This document shows positions 1 through 9,769 of a stretch of DNA of 64,000 nucleotides, in pieces. The stretch comes from Kalmanozyma brasiliensis GHG001 (taxonomy: Eukaryota > Basidiomycota > Ustilaginomycetes > Ustilaginales), in assembly GCF_000497045.1 (NCBI RefSeq), contig NW_015961951.1, positions 434,001-498,000 of the forward strand, in the 5' to 3' direction. The notes beneath the pieces are model-generated. The model did not search any database, was not told the origin of the DNA, and was given only the letters and a program-made list of their open reading frames with translations. The translations under genes were made by a program, and so were the position numbers. Position 1 is the stretch's first letter; every line of letters begins with the position of its first letter.

Positions 1-3000
1 CTCTTCTCCCCACCATCCTGCTCATCGCCAACGCTATGGTCCTTCACAGACTTCTTCTTGCTCCCCTTCGACTCCTTGATCATCTTATCCCCGTACTGCT
101 CCTTGACGCGTTTTGCTATGCGAACAGCGTTGATAAGCTTGCGCCAATTCTTCATCGCCCGCTCCATCTTCTTGGTCTGCTGTTTCAGCGCGTCCTGCTG
201 TTCTTGCTGCCAGAAAGCTTCCTCCACCAGCTCGGCGTTCTGCTGGGCGACAACGACACCTGTGATCTTGGGCATGCCGCGCTGCTTGCGGAACTCGAAC
301 CCTGTGATCGCCTCTGCATACGGCACGCCGAGTTTCTTGGCAACTTTGGCCACGCCGCTGTACGCCAGGTGCACAGCGCCAGCGGGCAGCATTGAAGGCA
401 CGAACAGGTCGATGTTTCCGAACCCGTTGGTGGGGATCACGCCGTCCTCCCCGACCGGCGGAGGCACGTACAGCTGCGTCTGAAATTCGGCGTACAACCC
501 TTCCTGTGCCACCTCCCTGCCTTCCAGCTTGGCCTGCTCCTCGGCTCGCTTGTTGGCCAACGTATACCCACGCGATTTGACCCACTTCAGCGCTGCCTCG
601 CCGTCCTTGACCACCCGACCCTCGTTGAACCACTGTCGCGAAGAGCGCAGCGTCTGCACGTCCGACTTGGCGAACACGGGCGTGCCCTGAAACGTCGCAA
701 TCTGCCGTCGGGGGAAGATGACCTCGTCTCGCTTGAGGAATTTTTCCAAAAAGTAGATCGGATGGTCTTTGAAGCCGTTCATGGACGACGGCATGGGTTC
801 GCGGGAGCTGTTGTCCTGCAGCTCGGCGTCTTCCATCGCATCGCGGTCGAGCTTCTGCGGGCGATGGATGGAGCGGACGACTTTGGTCCACCAGTCCTCC
901 TCGCCTTTGGCCCGGGTCGGTGGACGCAAGCGTGAGACGCGCGAGTTGAGCGTCTTGGTGTATCGCGCAGTGACGTCGCGCGCATAGCCATCCTCCTCGA
1001 ACGCGACGACGTAGATTAGCTTGTTCTGCCTGTCAAAGCCGGGCGGCTCCATGTGGCGGTTTCCCGAAGGTCGGATCATGGATCGGACAGGGTCGACAGT
1101 GATCCACTTTTGGTAGGGTTTGGAGAACACTTCGACCCACATGGTCGGCGGCGCTTGCAGATCGACCGGGTCCGCAGTCGTGTCGTCCCCCGCCACCTCG
1201 GAGTCCTTGAGCTGCTTAGGACGGAAGGCACGCAGCTTGATCTTGTGCTCGACTTTGAGGGGCGCCTTGAGGTTCTTCCATTTGTCGGGGCGATAGTCCT
1301 CGTCAGAGCTCTTTTCCCGATTGCCGGGCAGGGGCTCGATCTCGATGGTTTCAATTTGGCGAGCTTTGCCTTTTCCCTTGACGGTGGCGGTGACGATCGC
1401 GTGAGCTTTCGTCTTTTTTGAGCTGGAGACGTATCGAGTGGAAGAAGCGTCCGAAGCGGTATCGTCCAGAGTAATGGGTGAGCTCTGGTCACCCCGACGG
1501 GCTGGCTTGCCCTTGCCATTGGGTGTCTTGGCTGCAGCGCTGAGGACCGCTTTCTTGGTGAGATCCTCATTATCTTTGGCGGTCTTGCCACCGACAGCAG
1601 CTTTTCGCTTGCTTTTGCTGGTATCGCTGGCTCTCGCCTCGTCTGCGGATGATAGCGAATCGACGCTGATCGCTCGCACGGATCCTTTGCTTCGTGCAGT
1701 CGACGATGCTCCCGATGCACTGTAGGTGCCATCCTCGTCATCCGAAGTGAACTCGTTGACCGGCTTGGAGGCGAATCGACGTGATGCTGATTTCTTAGCT
1801 CCAGCACGGAGCTTGTTGGGCTTCTTGTCCGCTTGACTACCAGGCTGAGCGGTGTTTGCAAGCTTGCTGGCACCCACGCTCCACGATAGCGGTTGTGGAC
1901 TTACGACAAGCCGAGCTGGGATACCTATAGAGCGACACAGGGCGCAGAAGAGCTGAGCGCTCGTCTCTCTTGAACCCGATCGTTCTTCCGCACGCTTTTT
2001 CAACCCTGCAGGAGAAGCGATGTCCTCTGCTGCTGGGAGAAGACGCAGATAGATGGGTCGGATGGCTGAGCCTGGCGCAAAGATGGTGATCTCCATCGCC
2101 TTTGTCGGTGGCTTGAGCGAGACGGCCGCCGAGGTGCCATTCGATGAGGTGTCCCTGGCTTTGCCTTTGCCCTTGCCTTGCCCATTCGCCTCCGCGTCCG
2201 TCTTGGCTTGCCGCTCTTTCGCTTCTTTGTATCGCAATTGCTCCCTTCGCTCTCGTCGATGACGTTGTTCTCGCTCCGAAGCTGTTTCGACGATCCAGCC
2301 GTCGACCCGTCTTCCGGAGCTCGGGATGACACCGGTCGCAATGTCCTGGTCGGGCTGACGGAGGGCCGACTTTGCCACCATGGTGGGATCCAGGCGGAAT
2401 CTCGACGACCACCAGTGCACCAGATCCGAGAGGAAGCTCTCGAACATGCGGATCCTCTCGCGCTGCTCTGTGACCTTCTTCGGATGGATTGACCGAAGCT
2501 TGGTGATGAGGTAGTCTGGCACTGTTTCCGCCAGCGTATCGCGGAGCTGGCCGTCGTTGCACCACTGGTTGCGCACCCGAGTGTGAGCAAGCATGGACAG
2601 AACAAGGAGCTTATGGGCGGTGATCCGATTCTGTCGGTCGCGAGGCGTGAGGAAGTTGTTTGACTTTTGCTTGGGAGAGTCGGTCTGTTTGCTAGTCTTG
2701 CTGCCCATAGAGATCTCGACGCCACGATGCTGACCCTTGCCGTCTTTGAAGATGGGGATCTGCTTGGACCCAGAGGAACCATCGTCGGCAGCCTGATCTG
2801 CGTCCTCCTCTATGCCGCCTTCTCCGTCGTAGTCGCCGGTGCCGTCGCCGTACTTGGCTTGAATATCGCGGTAGGCAGCCGCGTACATGTCCTGCAGATC
2901 CTGTGCCGACTGATCTGCTTCGACGTCAACGTCCTCCATGTCGAGGTCGTCACTGCCTGCCTGAGACCCTTCAGCGGTTGCCTGCCCTTCCACGTCGACA

Positions 3001-3332
3001 TCCTCAAAGTCGGACATGTCCATGTCATCGTGCCCATTCTGGCCGTGACCCAGAGACTCGTCAGCCGAGATCTCTACGATGTCCTGTGAAGATGGCTGCT
3101 GGTTGGAAGACTTTGACGAAGCACTCGGTTTGGCTCGTGGCGCTGCAGCGGCCTTGTTTCGTGAAGGCATGCTGCTGATCGCTTTGAAAGATGCAGCGAC
3201 GCTCTCCTCATCCGACGAAATAGATTGAATGTCAAAGACCTCCTCTGGCCCTGCTTCTGGGCGGTCCCAGTCGTGAGCGAGCTTGGGCGGCTTCCGAGCT
3301 TGACGTCCGGTAGGCTTACGCGGCGAGCTCAT
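1..3332 (-). CDS. rad4: RAD4/XPC-type DNA damage recognition protein, C-terminus beyond window
   Basis: One open frame of 1110 codons starts at the ATG at 3330-3332 and runs off the left edge, so the C-terminal end is missing. The Rad4/XPC family binds helix-distorting lesions with Rad23 and starts nucleotide excision repair in the nucleus. Seen here: an acidic, Ser-rich N-terminus (about residues 1-190); a conserved block RNQWCND near 240; the transglutaminase-fold core with AQLFCALCRSIGIPARLV near 465 and WVEVFSKPYQKWITVDPV near 732; then the beta-hairpin domains, with HPIYFLEKFLKRDEVIFP (BHD1) near 860 and FGNIDLFVPSMLPAGAVHL (BHD3) near 970-990. A lysine-rich helix follows up to the window edge. 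Long Ser/Lys-rich inserts explain the large size. No intron is needed. The family call is firm because the domain order is complete as far as the sequence goes. Confidence 0.93.
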   Translation of the reverse strand, partial: MSSPRKPTGRQARKPPKLAHDWDRPEAGPEEVFDIQSISSDEESVAASFKAISSMPSRNKAAAAPRAKPSASSKSSNQQPSSQDIVEISADESLGHGQNGHDDMDMSDFEDVDVEGQATAEGSQAGSDDLDMEDVDVEADQSAQDLQDMYAAAYRDIQAKYGDGTGDYDGEGGIEEDADQAADDGSSGSKQIPIFKDGKGQHRGVEISMGSKTSKQTDSPKQKSNNFLTPRDRQNRITAHKLLVLSMLAHTRVRNQWCNDGQLRDTLAETVPDYLITKLRSIHPKKVTEQRERIRMFESFLSDLVHWWSSRFRLDPTMVAKSALRQPDQDIATGVIPSSGRRVDGWIVETASEREQRHRRERREQLRYKEAKERQAKTDAEANGQGKGKGKARDTSSNGTSAAVSLKPPTKAMEITIFAPGSAIRPIYLRLLPAAEDIASPAGLKKRAEERSGSRETSAQLFCALCRSIGIPARLVVSPQPLSWSVGASKLANTAQPGSQADKKPNKLRAGAKKSASRRFASKPVNEFTSDDEDGTYSASGASSTARSKGSVRAISVDSLSSADEARASDTSKSKRKAAVGGKTAKDNEDLTKKAVLSAAAKTPNGKGKPARRGDQSSPITLDDTASDASSTRYVSSSKKTKAHAIVTATVKGKGKARQIETIEIEPLPGNREKSSDEDYRPDKWKNLKAPLKVEHKIKLRAFRPKQLKDSEVAGDDTTADPVDLQAPPTMWVEVFSKPYQKWITVDPVRSMIRPSGNRHMEPPGFDRQNKLIYVVAFEEDGYARDVTARYTKTLNSRVSRLRPPTRAKGEEDWWTKVVRSIHRPQKLDRDAMEDAELQDNSSREPMPSSMNGFKDHPIYFLEKFLKRDEVIFPRRQIATFQGTPVFAKSDVQTLRSSRQWFNEGRVVKDGEAALKWVKSRGYTLANKRAEEQAKLEGREVAQEGLYAEFQTQLYVPPPVGEDGVIPTNGFGNIDLFVPSMLPAGAVHLAYSGVAKVAKKLGVPYAEAITGFEFRKQRGMPKITGVVVAQQNAELVEEAFWQQEQQDALKQQTKKMERAMKNWRKLINAVRIAKRVKEQYGDKMIKESKGSKKKSVKDHSVGDEQDGGEK

Positions 3333-3887
3333 CTGAAAGTAGAGACGTTTGCTCGTTGTGGGCTTCTCGAGCACATCTTGCGATGGACAAGAAGTTGTGC
3401 GCACTGCTTGCTCGTATGGTGAGAGAAGGAAAGAGGAATCGAGATGGCGAGCATACAAGTCTGACGTCGAGTAGTTCGGCAATGCTTTTCTAGCTGCAGC
3501 GACTCAGCCATGCAGCCGCCGAATTTGTTCGGGGTCTCGTGCAGCTGTCCAAAGTGGAGGAAAATCAGCGACTCAGCCTGAGTCAGCCTGGTCGCAGCTT
3601 CCGATTTCGGAAGCTTCGATGCTGCTTCAAGCCGGTCCTCACCAGTCAGTCAAACGGCAAAGGACGTCTCACACTCGAGCCGAGAAGCTGTCAAGGAACA
3701 CCTCACTAGCACAAGCCTGCTGTTTTTTATCTCATCTGAAATCATGTTGAGTATTAGGAGGATCCTGTCTCGAGATGCAGTGAGGAATTCAAGCTCAAAG
3801 AACTGAGGCCGAAGAAACGACTGGAGTTGACCCCTTCAGCAGAGATGGTGTGACCTTTGCACAGCTTTGCACCCTTCCGAAGTCCGT
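3333..3887. other. Intergenic spacer, rad4 upstream / zwf1 downstream
   Basis: This 555 bp stretch separates the rad4 start from the zwf1 stop; both genes lie on the minus strand. It must carry the rad4 promoter and the zwf1 3' end. I see no ORF with coding character, no RNA gene and no repeat. Confidence 0.6.
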
Positions 3888-5396
3888 TCACATCTTTCCT
3901 TGCACCTTCTTGACGTTGGTGGTGGGCCATTCGTACGACTCGTTGGTGCGCTTGTAGCCGTAGCGAGCGATAAAGTCGTTGAGCGAAGCGGGACCGCGGC
4001 TGCCGTACTCGTAGGGTTCGTTCTTGATCTTGCCTTCGTCAATGGCGTGCAGCAGAGGTGTGAAGATGGCCCACGAAACGTCGAGCTCGTCGTCTCGCAC
4101 AAAGTTGGAGTGGTCGCCGTTGAGCGCGTCCAGGATGAGCGCCTCGTACGCCTCGGGAATGCGCACCTCGGAGAAGCGCTCCTTGTAGGTCAGGTCCAAG
4201 TCAGCGGGCAGCGTAGCCATCTCGAGACCGGGCTTCTTGGCGTTGATCTTGAGGTAAGCTGCCTCATCTGGCTGGATGCGAATCACGAGCTCGTTGCGGT
4301 CAATGTTGTTGAACAAGCCCTCGGGGGTGTCCTTGAATTGGACGCGGATCACCACCTTTGCCTCATCAAGCGCCTTGCCCGCCTTGAGGATGAAGGGAAC
4401 GCCCTTCCATCGGTCATTGTTGACGTGCAGCGCCAAGGCGGCAAAGGTGGGGCAGTTGCTATCCTTGGGAACGGTGTCGTCGTCCTTGTAACCGGGCTTG
4501 CCGTTGCCGGCAGTGTACTGGCCGATGAGAACATCCTTCTCCTCGATAGCCGGAACCGACTTGAGCACCTTGACCTTCTCATCACGGATGTCCTCTGCCG
4601 AGAACGACTTGGGTCGCTCCATGGCCAGCAGCGACAGAACCTGCGACAAGTGGTTCTGCTGAATGTCACGGATGATACCGAATTCGTCAAAGTAGCCGCC
4701 TCGTCCCTCGGTACCGAAAGGCTCCTTGAAGGTGATCTGCACATTGTCGACGAGCTTGTTGTTGAGACTGGCGTCGATGAAGGGGTTGCCGAATCGCATG
4801 ATGAGCAGGTTCTTGACCATCTCCTTGCCGAGGTAGTGGTCAATACGGAAGGTCTCCTCTTCCTTCCAGAGACCCTTGAGCGCGCCAATCATCTCTCGGC
4901 TGCTCTCGAGGTCCTTGCCGAAGGGCTTTTCAATGACGATGCGGTTGTTGCCCTTTTCTGAGTAGCAGTTCTTCTTGAGACCCTTTGCAACGACGGTAAA
5001 GACGTTGGGGGGCAGCGCCATGTAGAAGAGACGGCTGGGGTGGTCGTGCTTCATCTCGGATTCGATGCGCTCCATCTCCTTGTTGAGGTTCTGGAACGAC
5101 TCGTCTTCGTCGTACTGACCCGAGATGTACTGGCAAATCTCGAGGAACTTCTTGACATCCTGCTTACCCTGCTCATCGTCAACATTCTTGAGGTGGCCGG
5201 TGACCTTTTCGGCAAAGGCGTCCTTGTCCATCTTTGTTCGTGCATAGCCGATGATGTGGGTGGTTTTGGGAAGCAGACCGAGACGGAAGAGGTTGAAGAG
5301 GGCGGGGAAGGTCTTCTTCTTTGCAAGATCACCCGAAGCACCAAGGACTACGATGATGGTGTCATTGTCGAAAGCGGGGGCGTTGCTGGCAGGCAT
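3888..5396 (-). CDS. zwf1: Glucose-6-phosphate 1-dehydrogenase
   Basis: A 502-residue enzyme encoded in one exon, the usual length for fungal G6PD. It oxidises glucose 6-phosphate to 6-phosphogluconolactone with NADP+, the committed step of the oxidative pentose phosphate pathway in the cytosol. Seen: the dinucleotide-binding motif GASGDLAKKK near residue 20, the substrate-binding and catalytic signature RIDHYLGKE near residues 182-190, and the conserved EKPFGKDLESS just before it. The N-terminus is short and has no targeting sequence. The ATG at 5394-5396 is the first in frame and begins just before the first beta strand of the Rossmann fold. The absence of introns is notable for a gene that is often interrupted in other fungi. 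Confidence 0.97.
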   Translation of the reverse strand: MPASNAPAFDNDTIIVVLGASGDLAKKKTFPALFNLFRLGLLPKTTHIIGYARTKMDKDAFAEKVTGHLKNVDDEQGKQDVKKFLEICQYISGQYDEDESFQNLNKEMERIESEMKHDHPSRLFYMALPPNVFTVVAKGLKKNCYSEKGNNRIVIEKPFGKDLESSREMIGALKGLWKEEETFRIDHYLGKEMVKNLLIMRFGNPFIDASLNNKLVDNVQITFKEPFGTEGRGGYFDEFGIIRDIQQNHLSQVLSLLAMERPKSFSAEDIRDEKVKVLKSVPAIEEKDVLIGQYTAGNGKPGYKDDDTVPKDSNCPTFAALALHVNNDRWKGVPFILKAGKALDEAKVVIRVQFKDTPEGLFNNIDRNELVIRIQPDEAAYLKINAKKPGLEMATLPADLDLTYKERFSEVRIPEAYEALILDALNGDHSNFVRDDELDVSWAIFTPLLHAIDEGKIKNEPYEYGSRGPASLNDFIARYGYKRTNESYEWPTTNVKKVQGKM

Positions 5397-8300
5397 GATG
5401 GCTTGTGGGACCGATTCCGAGCTGTGGGAGAGGTGGGTGTTCCGAACGGAGGATTGCGACTCGACTAGCGAAGGTTAGCTAGCTCGTTCAGATGCTGACT
5501 GAGACCGTGGAGATTCTCGTGACGAACACCGGAAGGATCCGAGGAGTGACGGAGTTTGACGAAGCCTGCGTGGGGCGTGTCCAAACGGGATGCAAGTCGC
5601 CGATGTTGAAGCTGTTAGCTGTGGAGCGATGCGATCACGGATGAGGAAGAGAGGACGAATGTGACCGAGATTGGCAGTGATCAGGAGCGAAGGCGGCAAT
5701 CACAGAACAATCTAAGAGATGATGAGTGGGATGAGGCAAGGAGGAGGAATACAGACGCACACAAGGACGGACCGACTGCGATGAAAGCCGAACGGAATTT
5801 CAGCACACGCCAACGCCCTCTGTCCCGCTCAGGACGAAAGAAGATTTGCGACACAGACAGAAGCTCCTCCGCACGGACGAGCCGCCTTGCCTGACTCAAT
5901 TGTGACAACTGCTTTCTCAAGACCTAGTTCCGCCGCTTCATCTCAGTAGCATCGTGTCTGGATGGTAGTTCTCGTCGGTCTATCCGCCTCTGGGCCGGCT
6001 TGTAGCAGAACCGAATGATAATGCTGACGCTGGGAGATTTAGACTCTTCGGCTCAGCGCTTCAGCCAGAGGGTGAGCACGGACGCAGAAGTATTTGAGCC
6101 TCGCTGCTGGCTGCTGCTGTTGATTTTCCGGCCTTTTCTTCCTCTGTGACGTCCCTGCGATTATCATGCATGCCAATTTGGGTGAGCAAGATCAGATCAG
6201 CGAGTTGTCGTCACCGCAAAACTCTGGTGGCCTGCACGCAGCAACTTCGCCGGGCCGCTCCCTGTCGACCCCATCATCCACCACAAGATCGACGTTGCTT
6301 CTCTGAGAAGAAGAATAGCTGCATCCTGCCGCGATTTGCCAACCACTGCAATGGTCCCAGGGCGACCAAGAACAATGACAGCCTGCTACCATATGGGAGA
6401 GGGTGATGTGACGAGTTGTGGGTCGGCCTCTTTATCGGCGTGTGACTGACAAGTTTTGGCAGAGGCGCATCATCGATCCACGACTGATAAGGATCATCTG
6501 CCTCCTTCTTTCGAGATTTTCCTCCACTTGGGCCCTCATCACGCAGCAGAGCTGAGCTGCAGAAGGTTCACGATTTTCCTAGCAGGTGTCAGATCCGGCT
6601 GAGCCCCGCAGTGGTCCGCTCAGCGCTTTTGGAAATTGGCCAACGGGCAAACGGTCCGCAGCTGCACGGCCTGACGAGATTGCCGGTTGACGTGCAGCAG
6701 AGCCATTTGGATTCAGGCATGCTTCATGTTGGATAGATTCTGCTCGCAGCTTCATCTATTGCCTCAATACTCATCAGTCGAGAGGCAGGATCTGATTCTG
6801 GTCAGCCGGGATGAATCATAAAACGGGATGACCAAGGTTGCAAGGGCCATCTTACCGTCTTGACGAGCTATTCAGAGAGAAGCGGCGCAAACAGCCAATT
6901 CCAGCTCGTAGCGGAACGCGCGGACCGGCGTAGAAAGCCGCCCTTTTTCGCGAAAGCCGACCTGCAGTGCATCGCTTGACATCCGCTAGTCACATCGGGA
7001 GCGCCTTGGTCACGCTCAGCCAGGGCTTGCTTCCCACATTCGGACACGACCCGAATGGCCTCCTCTAGTCACGGTGCGTGCTGTCAGGTCACGTAAACGA
7101 GAGCCATCCTTTGCGATCGCGGCTTAGTGGCAGCAAATACTGCGGCAGAATGGCACTACGCCCTGGCGCCCAATGCCACTGAAGAGCCCCGGCTGATCCA
7201 CGTTGTATGGACTCAGCCTCGTCGAGAAGCTCAGCCTCACTCCCTGGTATAAGCGATCGTGGGCTGTCCTCACGCGTGTGTGCGTCTTGGGCTAGCCAAA
7301 GTCTGGCTTCGCAGTCCATACGGCGCACTGAGTGATAGATCTTTGACTTCAGACAGTGGATCCGACCTGTGTGGGGTTGGTTGGGGAGTCGAGCAGGCTC
7401 TGGCTAGCTCCTTCCGTCGGATAGGTAGCGTCCCCGAGGGGTACTCTGCGGGGCTGGATCACTCGTCAGCCTCCACAGTCTAGGCTCAACAGCTGTACAG
7501 ATGGAGCGAGTCGTTCGCTCATTTCCGCACTGCCCTCTTCTTCATACTCCACGACACATACGGAGAGGAGCAAGCACCTACACAAGCTCAGCCTTGGCAT
7601 CATATTCTAGGAGCTGAACCTGCACTTCTCCATTGCGACTTGGTGCTATGTCCTCGTCGCCGCCATCGGCTTCTGCATGCGCCAGAGCCCTCGCCAGTAG
7701 CCTTCGACCATTCTGTGCAGAGCGCAGTTCCCGATTCGATCAGAGCGCCCGGTATTGATCTATTCGAGTCCGACAAAGGTACCTTCATTCCCACGAGCCT
7801 GTCGGCGGTGAAAACTCCACCGTTCCGTTGGTCACGCTAATCACTAGAGTGTCCTGCTCAAGCGCCGTACGCGGCTCAGCACGCAGCGCGGAGCGCCTGG
7901 ACCTCGAACTCACCGCTTTCACAAAGCCGGCACCGGGAGCCAAAGGCCTCAACAATTAGCTGGAGTGGAACGATGCGTAGCAGAGCTTGCCATGCCACTC
8001 GCCTCGTTAAGACATAGTCTCGTTGCGTCCGTTGCGATGACATCAAGTCGGCTCGCCCAACTTGTTGCTGGATCAAAGACATCTGCTGCCTCCTTTGAAG
8101 AGCTCAAAGACGTATAGAAGCTGCGAATCGTCACCTCCTTGCTACGACGCTTCGCTCTGCTTCTGGTCAAGCTCGAGGCCTGTGTTGCCAATGTCAAGGC
8201 GCTTCACGCTACTGCAGCAGTGCAGGATCACATGGGCCCATTAACAAGCACGGTTCCCCACTAATATACAGCCCACAAACTCTACTATGACCCACCTTGA

Positions 8301-9769
8301 AGGCCGTCCAGCTTGGCATATCGTCCACCTGAATGCCCTTCTTCGGGTGCAACAGCGCCTCGCTGCTTGCGGTCAATCCTCGTAAATGAACATATCTCTC
8401 GTCCTTCGATCAACGGACAAAGTCGACAGTCTTTTATGTAGGGCCATAACACGGACCTCTCAGACAAAGTAGATAAAGGTCCTCGTCGATCTCGATCGAC
8501 GTCGAGTTCATCTTTCATTCCTCTCAGTATCCGACCAGCGACATCCCCTCCTGCCTAACAAATTTAGGCTCTTGACAGGTAAGTCCATTTGCCCTCTCAA
8601 GCGCAACTGTCACATGCACCCGCGGCGTTTTCTTCCTCGTTTGCCATCCCACACTTTTGGTCGCCGACATCCGTTCTCGCTGTCCACATACAGCCTTGGC
8701 GGATCCCACTGCGCTTCCCTACCGACGTCGAGCAATGCGAGACCAATCCATCCCACTCCGCATCGATTGCGCTGAGCATCATTGATTGGACCATCCAATC
8801 TTTGTTGTCCAGCTTTTGGTGGGACGATGGGAAAATCAAGGTTTTCGGAGGCTGGGATTGCATTCTTGCATCGTGCGTGGCGACCCGTATGCGGCCTTTC
8901 AGGTCACAGGGCAAAAGTTTTCTCGTTCCCAGTCCCACCCGCTCCAAGCGCCCAATCCTCAATCCCACGCCCACAGCTTCGAGCTTCGGCTTTGGCTTGC
9001 GCGATGTCGGGTTGCCTTTTGACGTCTGCGCCCCACCAAGCTGCAGCTGCAGCTGCAAAGCGAGAGAAGCTTTCTGTCGGCTCTGGAAAGCTCACACTTT
9101 CGGTGCAAGATAGGTACATGTCATGGCTTGCTCTGTCGAAATACCGAGCCTCGACCGGACCCTGACCTGCCCTGTCCGTCGCCGTCGTGATTCAATGCTT
9201 GCTTTCCGTGCGCACTCGCTCTCGGACTGAAACCCTACAATGCTTTGTTGTGTGGGCTGTAACGACACTTTCATCATTGTTGCTGTCGTCGGCTTCATCG
9301 CAGCACCTGCCTCGGCTCGTCACTGTGCAACAGCCGCCGAAGCCACCGGTCGCGCATCCTGATTCTCCCACACGAAACGCACCTGCGAGTATCGTGCATC
9401 GAGACTCCCGTTCACAGACGGAAGGCCCAAGCCGCTCGCCTTCGCTCGCCTTTCGGTCCACAAGGACTCAGCACGGCCTCTCGAGCCCAGAACCAGTGCA
9501 CGCCTGCGCCGAACAGAAAGCGCAGTTCCTGTGTGCAAACGTCGTGCGGCTGTGTCCTTCCTTGTTCTGGCTCGTCCTGCGCTTTTTCTTTGTGTACTGA
9601 CCCACGCACAAATATTGCACCTCCTTCTTTGCTTCCTCTGCCCTCTGCTTCGTTCATCACCTGCTCATATATCGCTCCTCCACGACTCGTTCCTCTCATT
9701 CCACGTCCATTCCTTACATTGCGGGGGGTTCCTGCTCATTTCTCATTTCATCTCCGTTCTTTCTCCGAC
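5397..9769. other. Long divergent intergenic region with one possible relic ORF
   Basis: 4.4 kb lie between two divergent starts (zwf1 on minus, homeodomain gene on plus). I found no intact gene. The zwf1-proximal part has short frames without family resemblance. A degraded ORF around 7992-8264 is listed separately. A strong-looking splice donor (acag/GTAAGT at about 8579) and a pyrimidine-rich stretch from about 9590 to 9769 suggest a long, possibly spliced, leader for the homeodomain gene. That is inference only. Confidence 0.5.
7992..8264 (+). pseudogene. Possible relic ORF with an internal TAG
   Basis: From the ATG at 7992 the frame reads a plausible Ala/Leu/Val-rich, helix-like peptide of 41 codons, meets TAG at 8115-8117, then continues in the same frame for 48 more codons of similar character (for example FALLLVKLEACVANVKALHA) to TAA at 8262-8264. 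The composition on both sides of the stop is alike, which suggests a single decayed coding stretch. I do not recognise a family, and chance cannot be excluded for so short a frame. Confidence 0.25.

Noticed and set aside
3867..4961. 364-codon plus-strand frame
   Set aside because: Antisense shadow of glucose-6-phosphate dehydrogenase.
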